Positions 26,287 to 36,969 are shown, numbered from the stretch's first letter. The stretch: 64,000 nucleotides of DNA from F-183 sp964627455 (GCA_964627455.1 CAZVKC010000030.1:25658-89657), one strand, 5' to 3'. A program made the numbers and translations. Notes: generated by a model from the sequence alone, not told the origin.

Positions 26287-27669
26287 CTACCTCCTACGCC
26301 ACCAGACGCTGACGCCGGCCGCGATGACGGCGAGCGGCAGCAGGATGAGAGCCGACCAGGCGAGCACGTTCATTTGACGGCGGGTCACCTGGATGCGGCG
26401 GTCTTCGGGATCCTTCGGGCGGATGGAGATGAGGTCTTCATCCGCGGCGAGCCAGTTGAGGCAGTTGCCGAAGAGGTCGCGGTTGCCGCCGAAGTTCATA
26501 TAGGCGTTCATCGCGAAGCTCGAGGAGCCGATGACGACGAAGCGGCCCGAGTTGTTCGGCTGGCTGGTCTTATAGGTACCGGCGACGCCGAGGACGAAGG
26601 GTCCCTTCTTGTCCTTTTCGGGATTGATCTGGATCTCGCCCTTGAGATTCGCGACGCCCTTGGCGAACGAGTTGGCCATCGAGCTGAACAGCTTCTCGGT
26701 CGACGCCTGGCCGACCGTACCCTTGGCTTCGAGCGGACGAACGAGCGGCATGGCGGAGGCGGTTTCCTTAAGGTCGCGCACGATAGGATGCTGTTCGTAC
26801 GAAGCGACCAGCGGGATCTCGGGTCCCATGCGGAAGAGGCGTCCGGCGCCGGAGGTGTCGAGTACGATCTCGTCGGTCGAGGTCACGCCCCACGAGTTGA
26901 GGACCTTCCACAGTTCGGGGTTCGGCGAGATGTCGTCGCGCAGGCCGGTGAGCGGCGGGTCGGTGAGGAAGAGGGCCTTGCCGCCGGCTTCCACGTAGTT
27001 CTTGAGGGCCGAGGCGACGGCTTCCGGATAGTCACGGCGAGGTCCGCCGGAGACGACGACGGTGCAATCCTTGGGGACTTCGGCCTTTTCGAGCAGCGAG
27101 ATCGAGCGGACCTTGTAGTTGCTCTTCTCGGCGATTTCCTTGGCGGCGGACATTCCGCTGCCGCCGGTGTCGTCGGGTTGGTGTTCGCCGAGTCCGGTGG
27201 TGAAGCAGATGTTGCGTTCGCCGTCCTTGAGGACGCGGATGAAGGCGCCGGTGAGTTCCTCTTCAGTGAGGGACTTGGCTTCATCGCGCTTGAGGCCGGA
27301 TTCAATGACGGTGGTGGGCAGCGAGCGGACGCCGGCGGCACGGGCGCGGACGGGTTCCTTTTCGGCGTCGATGTAGGCGACCTTCACCTTATTCGATAGA
27401 TTCTCGTAACGGCCGAGGAGGTCGCGGGCGCCCTGGAATCCGCGGCTCTTATCGAAGTAGGAGATGGTGACGTCTTTGTTGAGGTTCTTGACGATCTTCT
27501 CAGTCTGTTCGGAGAGCGAGTACCGCTTGTTCGTTGTGGAATCGAAGCTCTTGTTGTAGCGGTTCGCGAGGAAGTTGACGAGCACCAGGACGGCGAGCAC
27601 GACGGCCACGTAGACCGTTGCGTATGCGGCGAATTGCGTCTGGCGCGCTTTGAGCATGTCCTTCATCAT
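26287..27669 (-). CDS. GldG-like ABC-type auxiliary protein
   Basis: The product is 460 residues from the ATG at 27669. It starts with a basic patch and a membrane helix (YATVYVAVVLAVLVLVNFLA). The large outer domain has the SLSEQTEKIVKNLNKDVTISYF start typical of GldG/DUF4350-like proteins. A second helix lies at the very end (LAWSALILLPLAVIAAGVSVWW) before a short basic tail. In Bacteroidota GldG works with GldA and GldF in gliding; in Acidobacteriota the same trio is common without proof of gliding. It lies between the permease and the DUF4340 gene. Confidence 0.82.
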   Translation of the reverse strand: MMKDMLKARQTQFAAYATVYVAVVLAVLVLVNFLANRYNKSFDSTTNKRYSLSEQTEKIVKNLNKDVTISYFDKSRGFQGARDLLGRYENLSNKVKVAYIDAEKEPVRARAAGVRSLPTTVIESGLKRDEAKSLTEEELTGAFIRVLKDGERNICFTTGLGEHQPDDTGGSGMSAAKEIAEKSNYKVRSISLLEKAEVPKDCTVVVSGGPRRDYPEAVASALKNYVEAGGKALFLTDPPLTGLRDDISPNPELWKVLNSWGVTSTDEIVLDTSGAGRLFRMGPEIPLVASYEQHPIVRDLKETASAMPLVRPLEAKGTVGQASTEKLFSSMANSFAKGVANLKGEIQINPEKDKKGPFVLGVAGTYKTSQPNNSGRFVVIGSSSFAMNAYMNFGGNRDLFGNCLNWLAADEDLISIRPKDPEDRRIQVTRRQMNVLAWSALILLPLAVIAAGVSVWWRRR

Positions 27670-27680
27670 GGTTGTTTCTG

Positions 27681-28451
27681 TTACGACCTCCACCGGAGCG
27701 ATTCAAGAGAACGGGCCGATAGGAACAGACCCAGGAACATGAGAGAGAGGAAGAAGACGACGTCCCGCAGATCGATTACGCCCTTGGTGAAGGGTTCGAG
27801 ATGCGTAACGACGGAGAGGTAGCTGATGACCTTGCCGGTGGCGGACGTGTCGAACTGGCTGACCCATTCGATGACCCAGAGCAGGAGGGAGATGACGAAG
27901 CCCGCGGTGCCGGCGATGATCTGGTTGCGCGTCGTGGTGGAGATGAAGGCTCCGACGGCGAGGAGTGCGGCGCCCTGGAGGGTGAGTCCGAGGAAGCCGA
28001 CGAGGAGGGGTTTCCAGTCGGGCTGTCCCCAGGCGAACAGGTAGATGATGCTGATGGACGCGACGGCGACGACGGCGGCGTAGAGGATGACGGCCGCGAG
28101 CCACTTGCCGAGGATGATGGCGAGGTCCGAGACCGGCGAGGTGATGAGGAGTTCGATGGTGCCGGAGCGTTTCTCTTCGGCGAAGAGGCGCATGGTGATC
28201 ATCGGGATGAGGAAGAGTCCGATGACGGAGGTGTTCATCAGCACGGGGCGGATGATCATCTCATTGATGTTCATGGGGAAGCTGCGGCCCATCATCTGGG
28301 ACTGCATGGAGGCTTCGACGAAGTAGGCGGTGGCCGAGTAGAAGAAGAAGCCGAAGATGAGCGCGTAGAGCGCCATCACGGCGTAGGCGATCGGCGATGA
28401 GAAGTAGGAGTTGAGCTCCTTACGGCAGATGGTCCAAGTGCCTTTCAACAT
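27681..28451 (-). CDS. ABC-2 type permease (GldF-like)
   Basis: The product is 256 residues with about six membrane helices, for example AVMALYALIFGFFFYSA, LMNTSVIGLFLIPMITM, WLAAVILYAAVVAVASISIIYLF and VVFFLSLMFLGLFLSA. The segment FAEEKRSGTIELLITSPVSDLAIILGKWLAA is the coupling region of ABC-2 permeases that contacts the ATPase. It starts four bases after the ATPase gene, in the order expected for GldA-GldF-GldG. The exported substrate is unknown. Confidence 0.9.
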   Translation of the reverse strand: MLKGTWTICRKELNSYFSSPIAYAVMALYALIFGFFFYSATAYFVEASMQSQMMGRSFPMNINEMIIRPVLMNTSVIGLFLIPMITMRLFAEEKRSGTIELLITSPVSDLAIILGKWLAAVILYAAVVAVASISIIYLFAWGQPDWKPLLVGFLGLTLQGAALLAVGAFISTTTRNQIIAGTAGFVISLLLWVIEWVSQFDTSATGKVISYLSVVTHLEPFTKGVIDLRDVVFFLSLMFLGLFLSARSLESLRWRS

Positions 28452-28454
28452 GGT

Positions 28455-29459
28455 TTACTGTTCCGCCTCCGTGGTGGCAGTAGTGGTGGGTGCGGGTTCT
28501 GACTTCTTGTCCGCGGTGGTGAGTTGGAGGAAGACCTCTTCGAGGCTCATGCCGAGGGGGCGGAGTTCGTTGAGGTTCCAGCCGGCTTCGACGACGGCGC
28601 GGGCGACTTCGGGCCGGACGTTGGATCCGGACAAGCCTTCGACCTCGAAGGTAGCGGCGGCGGCATCCGACGATCTGGCGACGACGCGGCTGACGCCTGC
28701 GACGCGTTCGAGCTTTTCGCGGACCTCATTGGAGTCGAGGGATCCGCCGGCGTTGCGGGGGGCGATTTCGACGAGGACGGCGGCGCCTCCGGAGCGGCGG
28801 TTCTTGAGGTTGGCGACGCTATCGGTGGCGACGAGTTTGCCCTTGGCGATGATGATGGCCTGTTCGCAGGTGGACTCGACTTCGGAGAGGATGTGGGTGC
28901 TGAGGATGATGGTGTGATCGCCGGCGAGCGACTTGATGAGGTCGCGGGTTTCGATGATCTGTTTGGGGTCGAGACCGGAGGTGGGCTCGTCGAGGATGAG
29001 GACGTCGGGGTTGTGGATGATGGCCTGGGCCAGGCCGACGCGCTGTTTGTATCCTTTGGACAGCTTGCTGATGAGTTTGGTGCGGACGTCGGCGACGGCG
29101 CAGCGTTTGGCGACCTCATCGATGCGGGCGGCGAGTTCGTTTTTGGGGACGCCTTTGAGGCGGCCGACGAAATCGAGGTATTCGCCGACTTCCATTTCGG
29201 GGTAGACAGGAGGCGTTTCGGGGAGGTAGCCGATGCGCTTCTTGACTTCCATGGGACTCTTGGTGACGTCGAAGCCGGCGACCTGCGCGCTGCCTTCGGA
29301 AGGCGGCATGAAGCAGGTGAGCATACGCATGGTCGTCGTTTTGCCTGCGCCGTTGGGGCCCAGGAAGCCGACGATCTGGCCTTTTTCGACCTCGAAAGAG
29401 ATGTGGTCAACCGCGACGTTGCGCGCGTATCTCTTAGTGAGACCTTCGACTTTGATCAT
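28455..29459 (-). CDS. ABC transporter ATP-binding protein (GldA-like)
   Basis: The product is 334 residues. Walker A is GPNGAGKTT at 34-42, the signature is LSKGYKQRVGLAQAI, Walker B VLILDEPTSGLDP, and the H-loop STHILSEVE. After the ATPase core, a C-terminal domain of about 100 residues (EIAPRNAGGSLDSNEV, VVEAGWNLNELRPLGMSLEEVF) is typical of ABC-2 drug/lipid-type exporters and GldA. It is the first gene of the four-gene minus-strand module with permease, GldG-like and DUF4340 proteins. A short C-terminal tail is Thr and Ala rich. Confidence 0.93.
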   Translation of the reverse strand: MIKVEGLTKRYARNVAVDHISFEVEKGQIVGFLGPNGAGKTTTMRMLTCFMPPSEGSAQVAGFDVTKSPMEVKKRIGYLPETPPVYPEMEVGEYLDFVGRLKGVPKNELAARIDEVAKRCAVADVRTKLISKLSKGYKQRVGLAQAIIHNPDVLILDEPTSGLDPKQIIETRDLIKSLAGDHTIILSTHILSEVESTCEQAIIIAKGKLVATDSVANLKNRRSGGAAVLVEIAPRNAGGSLDSNEVREKLERVAGVSRVVARSSDAAAATFEVEGLSGSNVRPEVARAVVEAGWNLNELRPLGMSLEEVFLQLTTADKKSEPAPTTTATTEAEQ

Positions 29460-29761
29460 ATGGTTGTGTCTGTCGTACGTGACGGGGAGGCGTGCCGGAC
29501 CATCGAGCAGAAGCTGGTGATCCGCAATCCTAATGATAAGTAAGCGGTTTAGCGGCTGTCAATGACGGTATCCGGCGGTGGCGTCCCGGTATAGAGACGC
29601 GGGAGCGGGGGAAACGTTTCCGGGACCGCCCGGGGAGGGGATTTGCGGGTCCCCTGTGCGCCGCCGGCCTGAGGTGGATATTCGGTTGTCAGAGATCGGT
29701 GGGCAGTTCGGCCGCCCTGCGGCGGATACCCGGTGGTGCTTGGTTTTGGTTGTTGCTGCTA
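29460..29761. other. Intergenic stretch, no gene recognised
   Basis: About 300 bases upstream of the ABC module and downstream of the STGPRTPEGK gene. Reading both strands, I see no convincing coding frame, RNA gene or strong terminator. It must carry the promoter of the ABC operon near its left end, but no clear -35/-10 pair stands out. Confidence 0.4.
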
Positions 29762-30793
29762 TTAGCGGAGTAGTCTGCCGAGGTTGAGGCGGCGGGACTT
29801 GGCCGGCTGGGGCTTTTGGCGCTGCTGCCGGGGGAGTTCGTTCCGAACTTGTTGCGTTTGCGGGGGTTGTTCGTCCATTTCCGGCTCTGGGTTTTGTTCC
29901 GGCTCGATGGTTGGGATTTCCGGCTCGGACTGCTCCGAGAGTGGCGGCGCTGATGGGCCTTCGCGCATTTCCTTGAGCTTGCGGAAGACGGTGAAGGCGC
30001 GGGTGTACTCGCGCGCGGCGTCGGCGTAGTAGCGATGGAGGAGGTCCCAGGCGCGCTCCTGCGTGATGTCGATGAAGCTGAGCGTGCGGTAGTGGCGGAG
30101 TTCCCAGGGACTTTCGCGCCGGGCGAGTTTTTCGTGGTCGGTGAGGACGATGCACTCGTACTCGATCTCGAGTTCGACGAGGGTGGCCTCGGCGGTTTTG
30201 AGGATGTCCATGCGCCACTGGGCGTCGGCGATGCGGCGGACGGCGTCGGCTTCGGCCTGATTGCAGGGGAGGAAGCTGGCGCGGTAGGCGTCGAGGTGAT
30301 TGTCGTAGGCCTCGACCTCGCTGGCGTCGAGAATGACGCGCGCGCAGGCGAAGCCGTGGCGGATGGCGTTTTGGGCGGACCTTGCCTTGCCCTCGGGCGT
30401 GCGGGGTCCGGTGGAGCCGTTGGCCTGTTGCTGGTGCGGCGAGGTGGTGGCGGACTTCACCTCGACCCAGCGCTTGTAGGTTTCGAGGGCGGTGGGATTG
30501 TCGGGGTCGTAGCCGGGGTCGCCTTTGTGGGGATTGCGCGGGTCCTGGAACCAGGCGCGCTGGGCCTCGACGCGGGCTTGCCGGAGGGTGAAGAGGGCGA
30601 GTCTGAGCCGGTCACACTCGCGGGCCTGCTCGGGGGTGAGTGGGGTTGTGGGGACGTGCGTGGTGGCCCCGGTTCGGGATGTGGGGTCGATGACGGCGGT
30701 TTCCGGGCTTGGTGGTAGTGGTGGTTCGGGCCTGGGGTTGTTGGCGTCCGCGCGCGTCGTTGCGTCGCGGCGGGTCTTCTGTTGTTTCGACAT
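29762..30793 (-). CDS. Hypothetical protein with STGPRTPEGK motif (terminase-associated type)
   Basis: The product is 343 residues from the ATG at 30793, which has AGGA seven bases upstream; ATG 30817 is an alternative. The N-terminal 75 residues are Pro and Thr rich and disordered. A central motif NGSTGPRTPEGKARSAQNA followed by IRHG (near residue 130) is widespread in hypothetical proteins of Acidobacteriota and Planctomycetes. Helical segments with conserved-looking Trp and Arg follow (AQWRMDILKTAEATL, FIDITQERAWDLLHRYY). The C-terminal 60 residues are Glu, Pro, Gln rich and then basic. I recall such genes near terminase-like genes, and a small-subunit or DNA-binding role is possible but unproven. 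Its upstream region resembles that of the terminase ATPase gene at 49643. Confidence 0.55.
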   Translation of the reverse strand: MSKQQKTRRDATTRADANNPRPEPPLPPSPETAVIDPTSRTGATTHVPTTPLTPEQARECDRLRLALFTLRQARVEAQRAWFQDPRNPHKGDPGYDPDNPTALETYKRWVEVKSATTSPHQQQANGSTGPRTPEGKARSAQNAIRHGFACARVILDASEVEAYDNHLDAYRASFLPCNQAEADAVRRIADAQWRMDILKTAEATLVELEIEYECIVLTDHEKLARRESPWELRHYRTLSFIDITQERAWDLLHRYYADAAREYTRAFTVFRKLKEMREGPSAPPLSEQSEPEIPTIEPEQNPEPEMDEQPPQTQQVRNELPRQQRQKPQPAKSRRLNLGRLLR

Positions 30794-31127
30794 GACTGAT
30801 TCCTGCCTTTGCTCCATGGAGTGGATTTGTGGGGAGGCAAATTTCTACCTACCCGCCCGCAGGATTTCAGGCGGTGTCCAAAGGCTCGAGTGGGGGCTCG
30901 GAGTCAGATTATTGAAAATAGACAGGAAATAAATTTCCACCACCTGTCAACGACTTGCAAAACGCGGTCCGGCGTCTCTTGACAAAAGGAATAGTCTGTG
31001 ATTCGGGTGCGATTTATTGGCGTTTGAGGCGCCTTTAAGTCTCGGAGGCCATTTTCGCCCGATTTTCGATACACCTACGGCTCAGGTAGCTCTCAAAAGT
31101 TCTGCTGTCGGGGTGTGGAGGACGCCG
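30794..31127. other. Intergenic stretch with upstream region of the STGPRTPEGK gene
   Basis: No gene is seen. Around 30910-30945 there is an A-rich tract (ATTGAAAATAG, then GGAAATAAATTTCCACCACC) that resembles the tract at 49715-49755 upstream of the terminase ATPase gene. The right part runs up to the transposase stop and may include the end of the insertion sequence, but no terminal inverted repeat was found. Confidence 0.4.
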
Positions 31128-32309
31128 TTATCCGGTCAGTTTCAGCCACTGATCGACGGAAAGCGCGACAATTCCGTACATCAGATGCGCCATTACCTTG
31201 TGGCCTCCCCGAACCCGGATCATAGAACAGCCAAATTCGTCCTTCAGCCGGGCGAACACTCGCTCGATCATCGTCCGGATCTTGAAGCGTTCGGCCTGAG
31301 CCCACGTCAGTTGCGGGGTCGGTACTGCGGGTCTTGCCTTGGTCAGCGGCGACGGCTTCTTGGTGCCGCGCCGCGGGTGTATCGCGGCGATCGGAACATG
31401 GTTCAGTTGCTGGCTGTGTTCCAGAATGCCTGCGGCGTCATAGGCGGAGTCCATCAGTTCGTAGAGGTAATCTACGCGCTTGCTGGACATGGTCATCAAC
31501 GGGATCGCCACCTGCGAATCATTCACATTGGCGCTAGTCAGCACGGCGCTGATCGGGATCTGTCCGTCGGCAACATCCAGGTGGAGCTTATAGCCGCGCC
31601 AGTAGCGAAGGTTGCCGTGATCGTCCGCTTTTGCGCCGATATCGCAGGTGCGCGGCAAGTCCGAAAGCATGCGGTCCAGGCTCTGGTGACGCTGCCTCTG
31701 GATACGGGTTCCGCGTTCATCGGCTCGAGCCCGTTGGAACGAGCCTTTCGTGCGTTTGGACCGTGATTTGGAGCTTTTCTTCTTGCCGGTTTTACTCGTT
31801 TCCTTCTTTGCTGCTTCGACCGTCTCGGGGAACCGCTCACGAGCTGGAATCGCGGTGGAGTCGCGTGCGATGTGGCCCACCAGGCGCGGCTTCTGTGTCG
31901 CTTCGACGAACGCCTGATGGAGTTGCTGCGGCAGTTCCGTGTTGGCAAATTCGGCGAAAGCGCGAGAGAACTTGCATTCATTCGGGACCGCGTTGGCCGA
32001 GATCCAGCCGCAGAACAGGCGTAAGCTGTAGTCGGCCCGCAGGCGGTCGATGAGGGCTCGCGTGGTGGGCAGATTGAAGACGGCCTTGGCGATGAAGGCA
32101 GTCGCCATCGCTGCGCGATCGCGCGCTGGACGCCCGGTTGCGGCCTTGCGGTCTGCGATCAGGCGAGCGATGGGGAGAACGTTGCTGATTGATGCGAGCA
32201 ACTGCATTTGGGGGCTTAGGGGGCCGACGGCTTGCTCCAGATACGGGAACAATTCCTGCTGAAGAACGTGGGCGAATTGCAATAAGGCTTGCCGGGGCGT
32301 AATCTGCAT
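31128..32309 (-). mobile_element. Insertion sequence transposase (DDE, IS4/IS5 superfamily)
   Basis: The ORF gives 393 residues from the ATG at 32309, or 414 from 32372. DDE candidates are visible: the first Asp in IARDSTAIPA, the second in YELMDSAYDAAG and the Glu in IRTMIERVFARLKDEFG, with IRVRGGHKVMAHLMYGIVAL at the end. A Lys/Ser-rich linker (KKETSKTGKKKSSKSRSKRT) lies between the first two. Such enzymes cut and paste their own element. The frame is intact. I could not identify terminal inverted repeats or a target duplication, so the element ends are not set. It lies at the leader-distal end of the CRISPR array. Confidence 0.85.
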
Positions 32310-32582
32310 ATAGGGACGGTGTGGATGTTGTGGGTCCACTGTTTGGCGACAATAGACTAACGCGACATCCACGCCGCCTTCAAGCCATTTCTTCCATTTC
32401 CCTCTATTTTTCTGCGACTCCCAAACGGCTCCGCACCTAGCGAGTTTTGCAAGTGCCTCCTGTCACCCGCGATTTTGTGGGGGGCAGAATTATTTCACGG
32501 TGCTGCAAAGAGCGGACTGGAGTTCCGGTTGCGGGGGGGGGGAATTTGCGGATCCGTAGTAGCCCTCGAAGAGAGGCGCCAA
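32310..32582. other. Stretch between transposase and the distal end of the CRISPR array
   Basis: No gene is seen. It includes the transposase upstream region and a run of ten G near 32532-32542, which may cause sequencing or assembly trouble. It directly borders the most degenerate repeat of the array. Confidence 0.4.
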
Positions 32583-35500
32583 GCGTCAATGGAGCCGCGA
32601 TCGGATGATCGCGGAAATCGCTTGCAGGGGCGTTCGAATTCGCAGACAAGGGCGAGCTTCAATGGGGCCGCGATCGGATAATCGCGGAAATGGGACGACG
32701 GCGGGCAACATCCATGCCTTCCTCGTGCTTCAATGGGGCCGCGATCGGATGATCGCGGAAATAAGGCGCGTATCGCCCAGCGGAACTTTAACGCCGCGCT
32801 TCAATGGGGCCGCGATCGGATGATCGCGGAAATGACGCGGCCAAGCCGGGGTCCGGCGCGCCGTCGAAGCTTCAATGGGGCCGCGATCGGATGATCGCGG
32901 AAATCACCACCGGCACCGTGGATCATGATTCGGAAGCGGCGCTTCAATGGGGCCGCGATCGGATGATCGCGGAAATCCGGGCGTCCCTTCGGCAGATCCG
33001 CGCGGTTCTTCTTGCTTCAATGGGGCCGCGATCGGATGATCGCGGAAATGGCGTGCGCCAGTGGCTCTCGAATCAGGGGCATCCGGCTTCAATGGGGCCG
33101 CGATCGGATGATCGCGGAAATATTGAACAGATGAGTAGTGAGCTTGCACAGGTGGTGCTTCAATGGGGCCGCGATCGGATGATCGCGGAAATACGCTTCC
33201 ACAGCGCCGGGCTTCGACAGAGTACTATCGCTTCAATGGGGCCGCGATCGGATGATCGCGGAAATGCCCGGCCTATCAGTCGGGCCGCTATTCGCGCTGT
33301 TCTGCTTCAATGGGGCCGCGATCGGATGATCGCGGAAATACGCAGTAACCGTAACGATCGCTGCAACGGAGTCGGGCTTCAATGGGGCCGCGATCGGATG
33401 ATCGCGGAAATTGGGGCGGATCGTCTCGAACTCTTGAACAGTTCATGGCTTCAATGGGGCCGCGATCGGATGATCGCGGAAATAGGTCTGGTGATTCAGC
33501 ACCAAATGAACTATGGGCAGCTTCAATGGGGCCGCGATCGGATGATCGCGGAAATAGACCACCCACGGCGTAGGCAGTAGTTGTGTCTGCCGCGCTTCAA
33601 TGGGGCCGCGATCGGATGATCGCGGAAATCAGCAGGCTATGCAGTGGACGTAGCCCGCAACCGTCGCTTCAATGGGGCCGCGATCGGATGATCGCGGAAA
33701 TGGCGTAGGCAGGTGAAGGAAGCCAAGGAGCGCGAAGTGCTTCAATGGGGCCGCGATCGGATGATCGCGGAAATTCTCACCGGGCGAACGCATCTATCGG
33801 CACTATGTCGAAGTGCTTCAATGGGGCCGCGATCGGATGATCGCGGAAATGTGGTGCTCCTGCCGGGGATACCGACGCTGGTGAGCTTCAATGGGGCCGC
33901 GATCGGATGATCGCGGAAATCCATGGCGCGGGCCGCCTGCCGCGCGGTGCGCGAGATGCTTCAATGGGGCCGCGATCGGATGATCGCGGAAATATCCCGC
34001 TGGTTTCGATCTTCGGCGGCGCGATCGGGCTTCAATGGGGCCGCGATCGGATGATCGCGGAAATATTGCTACCCCGCTTTGCTACGCCGGGCTGGAAGTA
34101 GTGCTTCAATGGGGCCGCGATCGGATGATCGCGGAAATACGAAAACTTCTGGCGCAGAGCCAAGGCAAAGTTCGGCTTCAATGGGGCCGCGATCGGATGA
34201 TCGCGGAAATGGAACCCGGACACCAATGTCGAGGGGCTGTATAAGCTTCAATGGGGCCGCGATCGGATGATCGCGGAAATGGGTGTCTTCTCACTCACTT
34301 CGTCACCACGTCTGCGTGCTTCAATGGGGCCGCGATCGGATGATCGCGGAAATACGACGTACGGCAAGGTTCTTTCCTGTACAGCGTTTTCGCTTCAATG
34401 GGGCCGCGATCGGATGATCGCGGAAATGAACTGACCAACATCCCCAACCAAATCCACTTCCTGCTTCAATGGGGCCGCGATCGGATGATCGCGGAAATGC
34501 GGGGATCATCGGCGCCGTAGCGGGCGCCGTCGCAGCTTCAATGGGGCCGCGATCGGATGATCGCGGAAATGGTCCTGCGGTCGCGCAATGACGCGGCTTA
34601 TCAGGCTTCAATGGGGCCGCGATCGGATGATCGCGGAAATGCAAATGCTTTGAAGAAGTTCGGCGTTCATGGTCCAGCTTCAATGGGGCCGCGATCGGAT
34701 GATCGCGGAAATACGTGGTCCCTTGCGGAACAGGCAGCATTCATAATGCTTCAATGGGGCCGCGATCGGATGATCGCGGAAATTCCGAGGCGTCGTTCGG
34801 TACGACGCGGATCCGATCAAGCTTCAATGGGGCCGCGATCGGATGATCGCGGAAATGTGGGAAGGCCGTGGTCATCCCGCAGGATGAACTGCTTCAATGG
34901 GGCCGCGATCGGATGATCGCGGAAATGAACTCAGAATCGCCAAACTCGACGGTGAGGTGGTTGCTTCAATGGGGCCGCGATCGGATGATCGCGGAAATGG
35001 AATGGGTCCAATCGAAGGAACCGACGTTCGTCAAGCTTCAATGGGGCCGCGATCGGATGATCGCGGAAATCACGAGCGGCGGCGCATTCAATGCGACCGA
35101 GGTAAGGCTTCAATGGGGCCGCGATCGGATGATCGCGGAAATGAGCGCCGAAATGCAGTCCCCGGCTCCTTGGTCGGGCTTCAATGGGGCCGCGATCGGA
35201 TGATCGCGGAAATGACATGCAAAACAGAACACAGATTCGGGAGCGGCTGGCTTCAATGGGGCCGCGATCGGATGATCGCGGAAATCTGGTTGAGATGCAA
35301 CCCGCGAGTGATCCCCGTCGCCGTCGCTTCAATGGGGCCGCGATCGGATGATCGCGGAAATGATCGCGTGAAGGCCGGAATTCGGCGGAAGTCCCTGCTT
35401 CAATGGGGCCGCGATCGGATGATCGCGGAAATCGCCGATCGTTTCGCAGGGAGCGAAGGCGTTGTCGCTTCAATGGGGCCGCGATCGGATGATCGCGGAA

Positions 35501-36731
35501 ATGTAGTAGCCCCGCTCGTAGTAAAAACGATTCCCTGGTGCTTCAATGGGGCCGCGATCGGATGATCGCGGAAATTCATCGCTTTCCAGTCCAGTGGAGC
35601 CACTGAACCAGGCTTCAATGGGGCCGCGATCGGATGATCGCGGAAATGCAAAAGGAATTGGACGACGCCAAATCTCGCATGGAGCTTCAATGGGGCCGCG
35701 ATCGGATGATCGCGGAAATAAGCGATCTGGCCGGGAGCATTGGACTTGAACTTCACGCTTCAATGGGGCCGCGATCGGATGATCGCGGAAATCGCCGATC
35801 TTCTGCTGCCCTCTCAGCCGGGCGGACTGCTTCAATGGGGCCGCGATCGGATGATCGCGGAAATGTTGGTCGCAGGGGTCGGAAGATTCACACTGCCCGG
35901 CTTCAATGGGGCCGCGATCGGATGATCGCGGAAATGGATCCGCGATTGACCCTGCTGATATCCCGAAGGTGGGCTTCAATGGGGCCGCGATCGGATGATC
36001 GCGGAAATGCATAGGTGGTGCCCGTAGCGAACGCCTCTCGCAAACGCTTCAATGGGGCCGCGATCGGATGATCGCGGAAATGAGTCTTGGTGTATGCCGT
36101 GGCGTTGAACGGATCAGTGCTTCAATGGGGCCGCGATCGGATGATCGCGGAAATCCGGATCGGTCAACATGCCGACGCCCGCCGGCGGGGAGCTTCAATG
36201 GGGCCGCGATCGGATGATCGCGGAAATGCGAACGAGGGACTTGGATCCCCACATCTGCTTCACGCTTCAATGGGGCCGCGATCGGATGATCGCGGAAATT
36301 CGCGGTTCTTCGGCTACCGCTCCAACCGTTTCCTCGCTTCAATGGGGCCGCGATCGGATGATCGCGGAAATACCGTTTCCAACCCTGGAATCGCTTGCGG
36401 CAAAAGTGCTTCAATGGGGCCGCGATCGGATGATCGCGGAAATATACGCGCTCGCGTCGGCGTACATGAAAGTTCGCAGTGCTTCAATGGGGCCGCGATC
36501 GGATGATCGCGGAAATCCGTCGTCCAACGTCGGACGCGGATTGTCTTCCTCGGCTTCAATGGGGCCGCGATCGGATGATCGCGGAAATAGTATCCGTGTA
36601 GGCGTTGCCGGACTTGGGATTGTGGCTTCAATGGGGCCGCGATCGGATGATCGCGGAAATATCGCTAGGAACACATACTCTTCGGCGGGCTTTCCGCTTC
36701 AATGGGGCCGCGATCGGATGATCGCGGAAAT
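32583..36731 (-). CRISPR. CRISPR array, type I-G, 58 repeats of 36 bp with 57 spacers
   Basis: Repeats of 36 bases recur every 70-76 bases from 32583 to 36731, giving 58 repeats and 57 spacers of 34-40 bases. On the plus strand a repeat begins GCTTCAATGGGGCC and ends GATCGCGGAAAT. An 8-bp stem CCGCGATC/GATCGCGG closes a GGAT loop. Almost all repeats are identical; only the two at the left end differ (positions 3 and 11 in the first, position 25 in the second). Degeneration marks the leader-distal end, and on the minus strand the repeat ends in CCCCATTGAAGC, the usual 3' side. Transcription is therefore probably on the minus strand, from the side of cas1. The cas operon is on the same strand. 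No two spacers looked alike by eye. Confidence 0.97.
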
Positions 36732-36969
36732 AGCTGTCACTCTAACTATTCTACTTTCAAACAGCTCCGGGCTTACTTGCGAGCGGCGCCGGGAAACGGG
36801 GCCGAAACAAGGTTCACCTAGCACTACCGGATCCGACAAGTTATTGATAGCAAAAACCAGAATGAGCTTGCGAGCGGTCCCCGGGGATTTTGCAGCACGT
36901 CGGCGCTCGGGCGACCGCCTGATCCGCAACAGGCCGCTGATCCAGCGCCTTTGCCGGCTAGCTACTCTT
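36732..36969 (-). promoter_or_regulatory. Probable CRISPR leader
   Basis: 238 bases between the last full repeat and the cas1 stop carry no gene. The part next to the array is A/T rich (AGCTGTCACTCTAACTATTC and TACTTTCAAACAG). In type I systems the leader lies between cas genes and the first repeat and holds the array promoter and the integration signal. Its place here is inferred from repeat decay at the far end. It is too short and lacks a frame for cas2. Confidence 0.6.

Noticed and set aside
27669..27693. Earlier start of the GldG-like gene at 27693
   Set aside because: It would overlap the permease gene end; the ATG at 27669 begins just before the basic patch and membrane helix expected at the N-terminus.
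31017..32400. Terminal inverted repeats of the insertion sequence
   Set aside because: GTGTGGA-like words occur near both ends, but in direct, not inverted, orientation and with poor match; the element ends are left open.
36699..36929. Candidate cas2 between the array and cas1
   Set aside because: The 76-codon frame runs into the array repeat and lacks the Cas2 start pattern (hydrophobic strand with YD) and ferredoxin-like fold; it is leader sequence.
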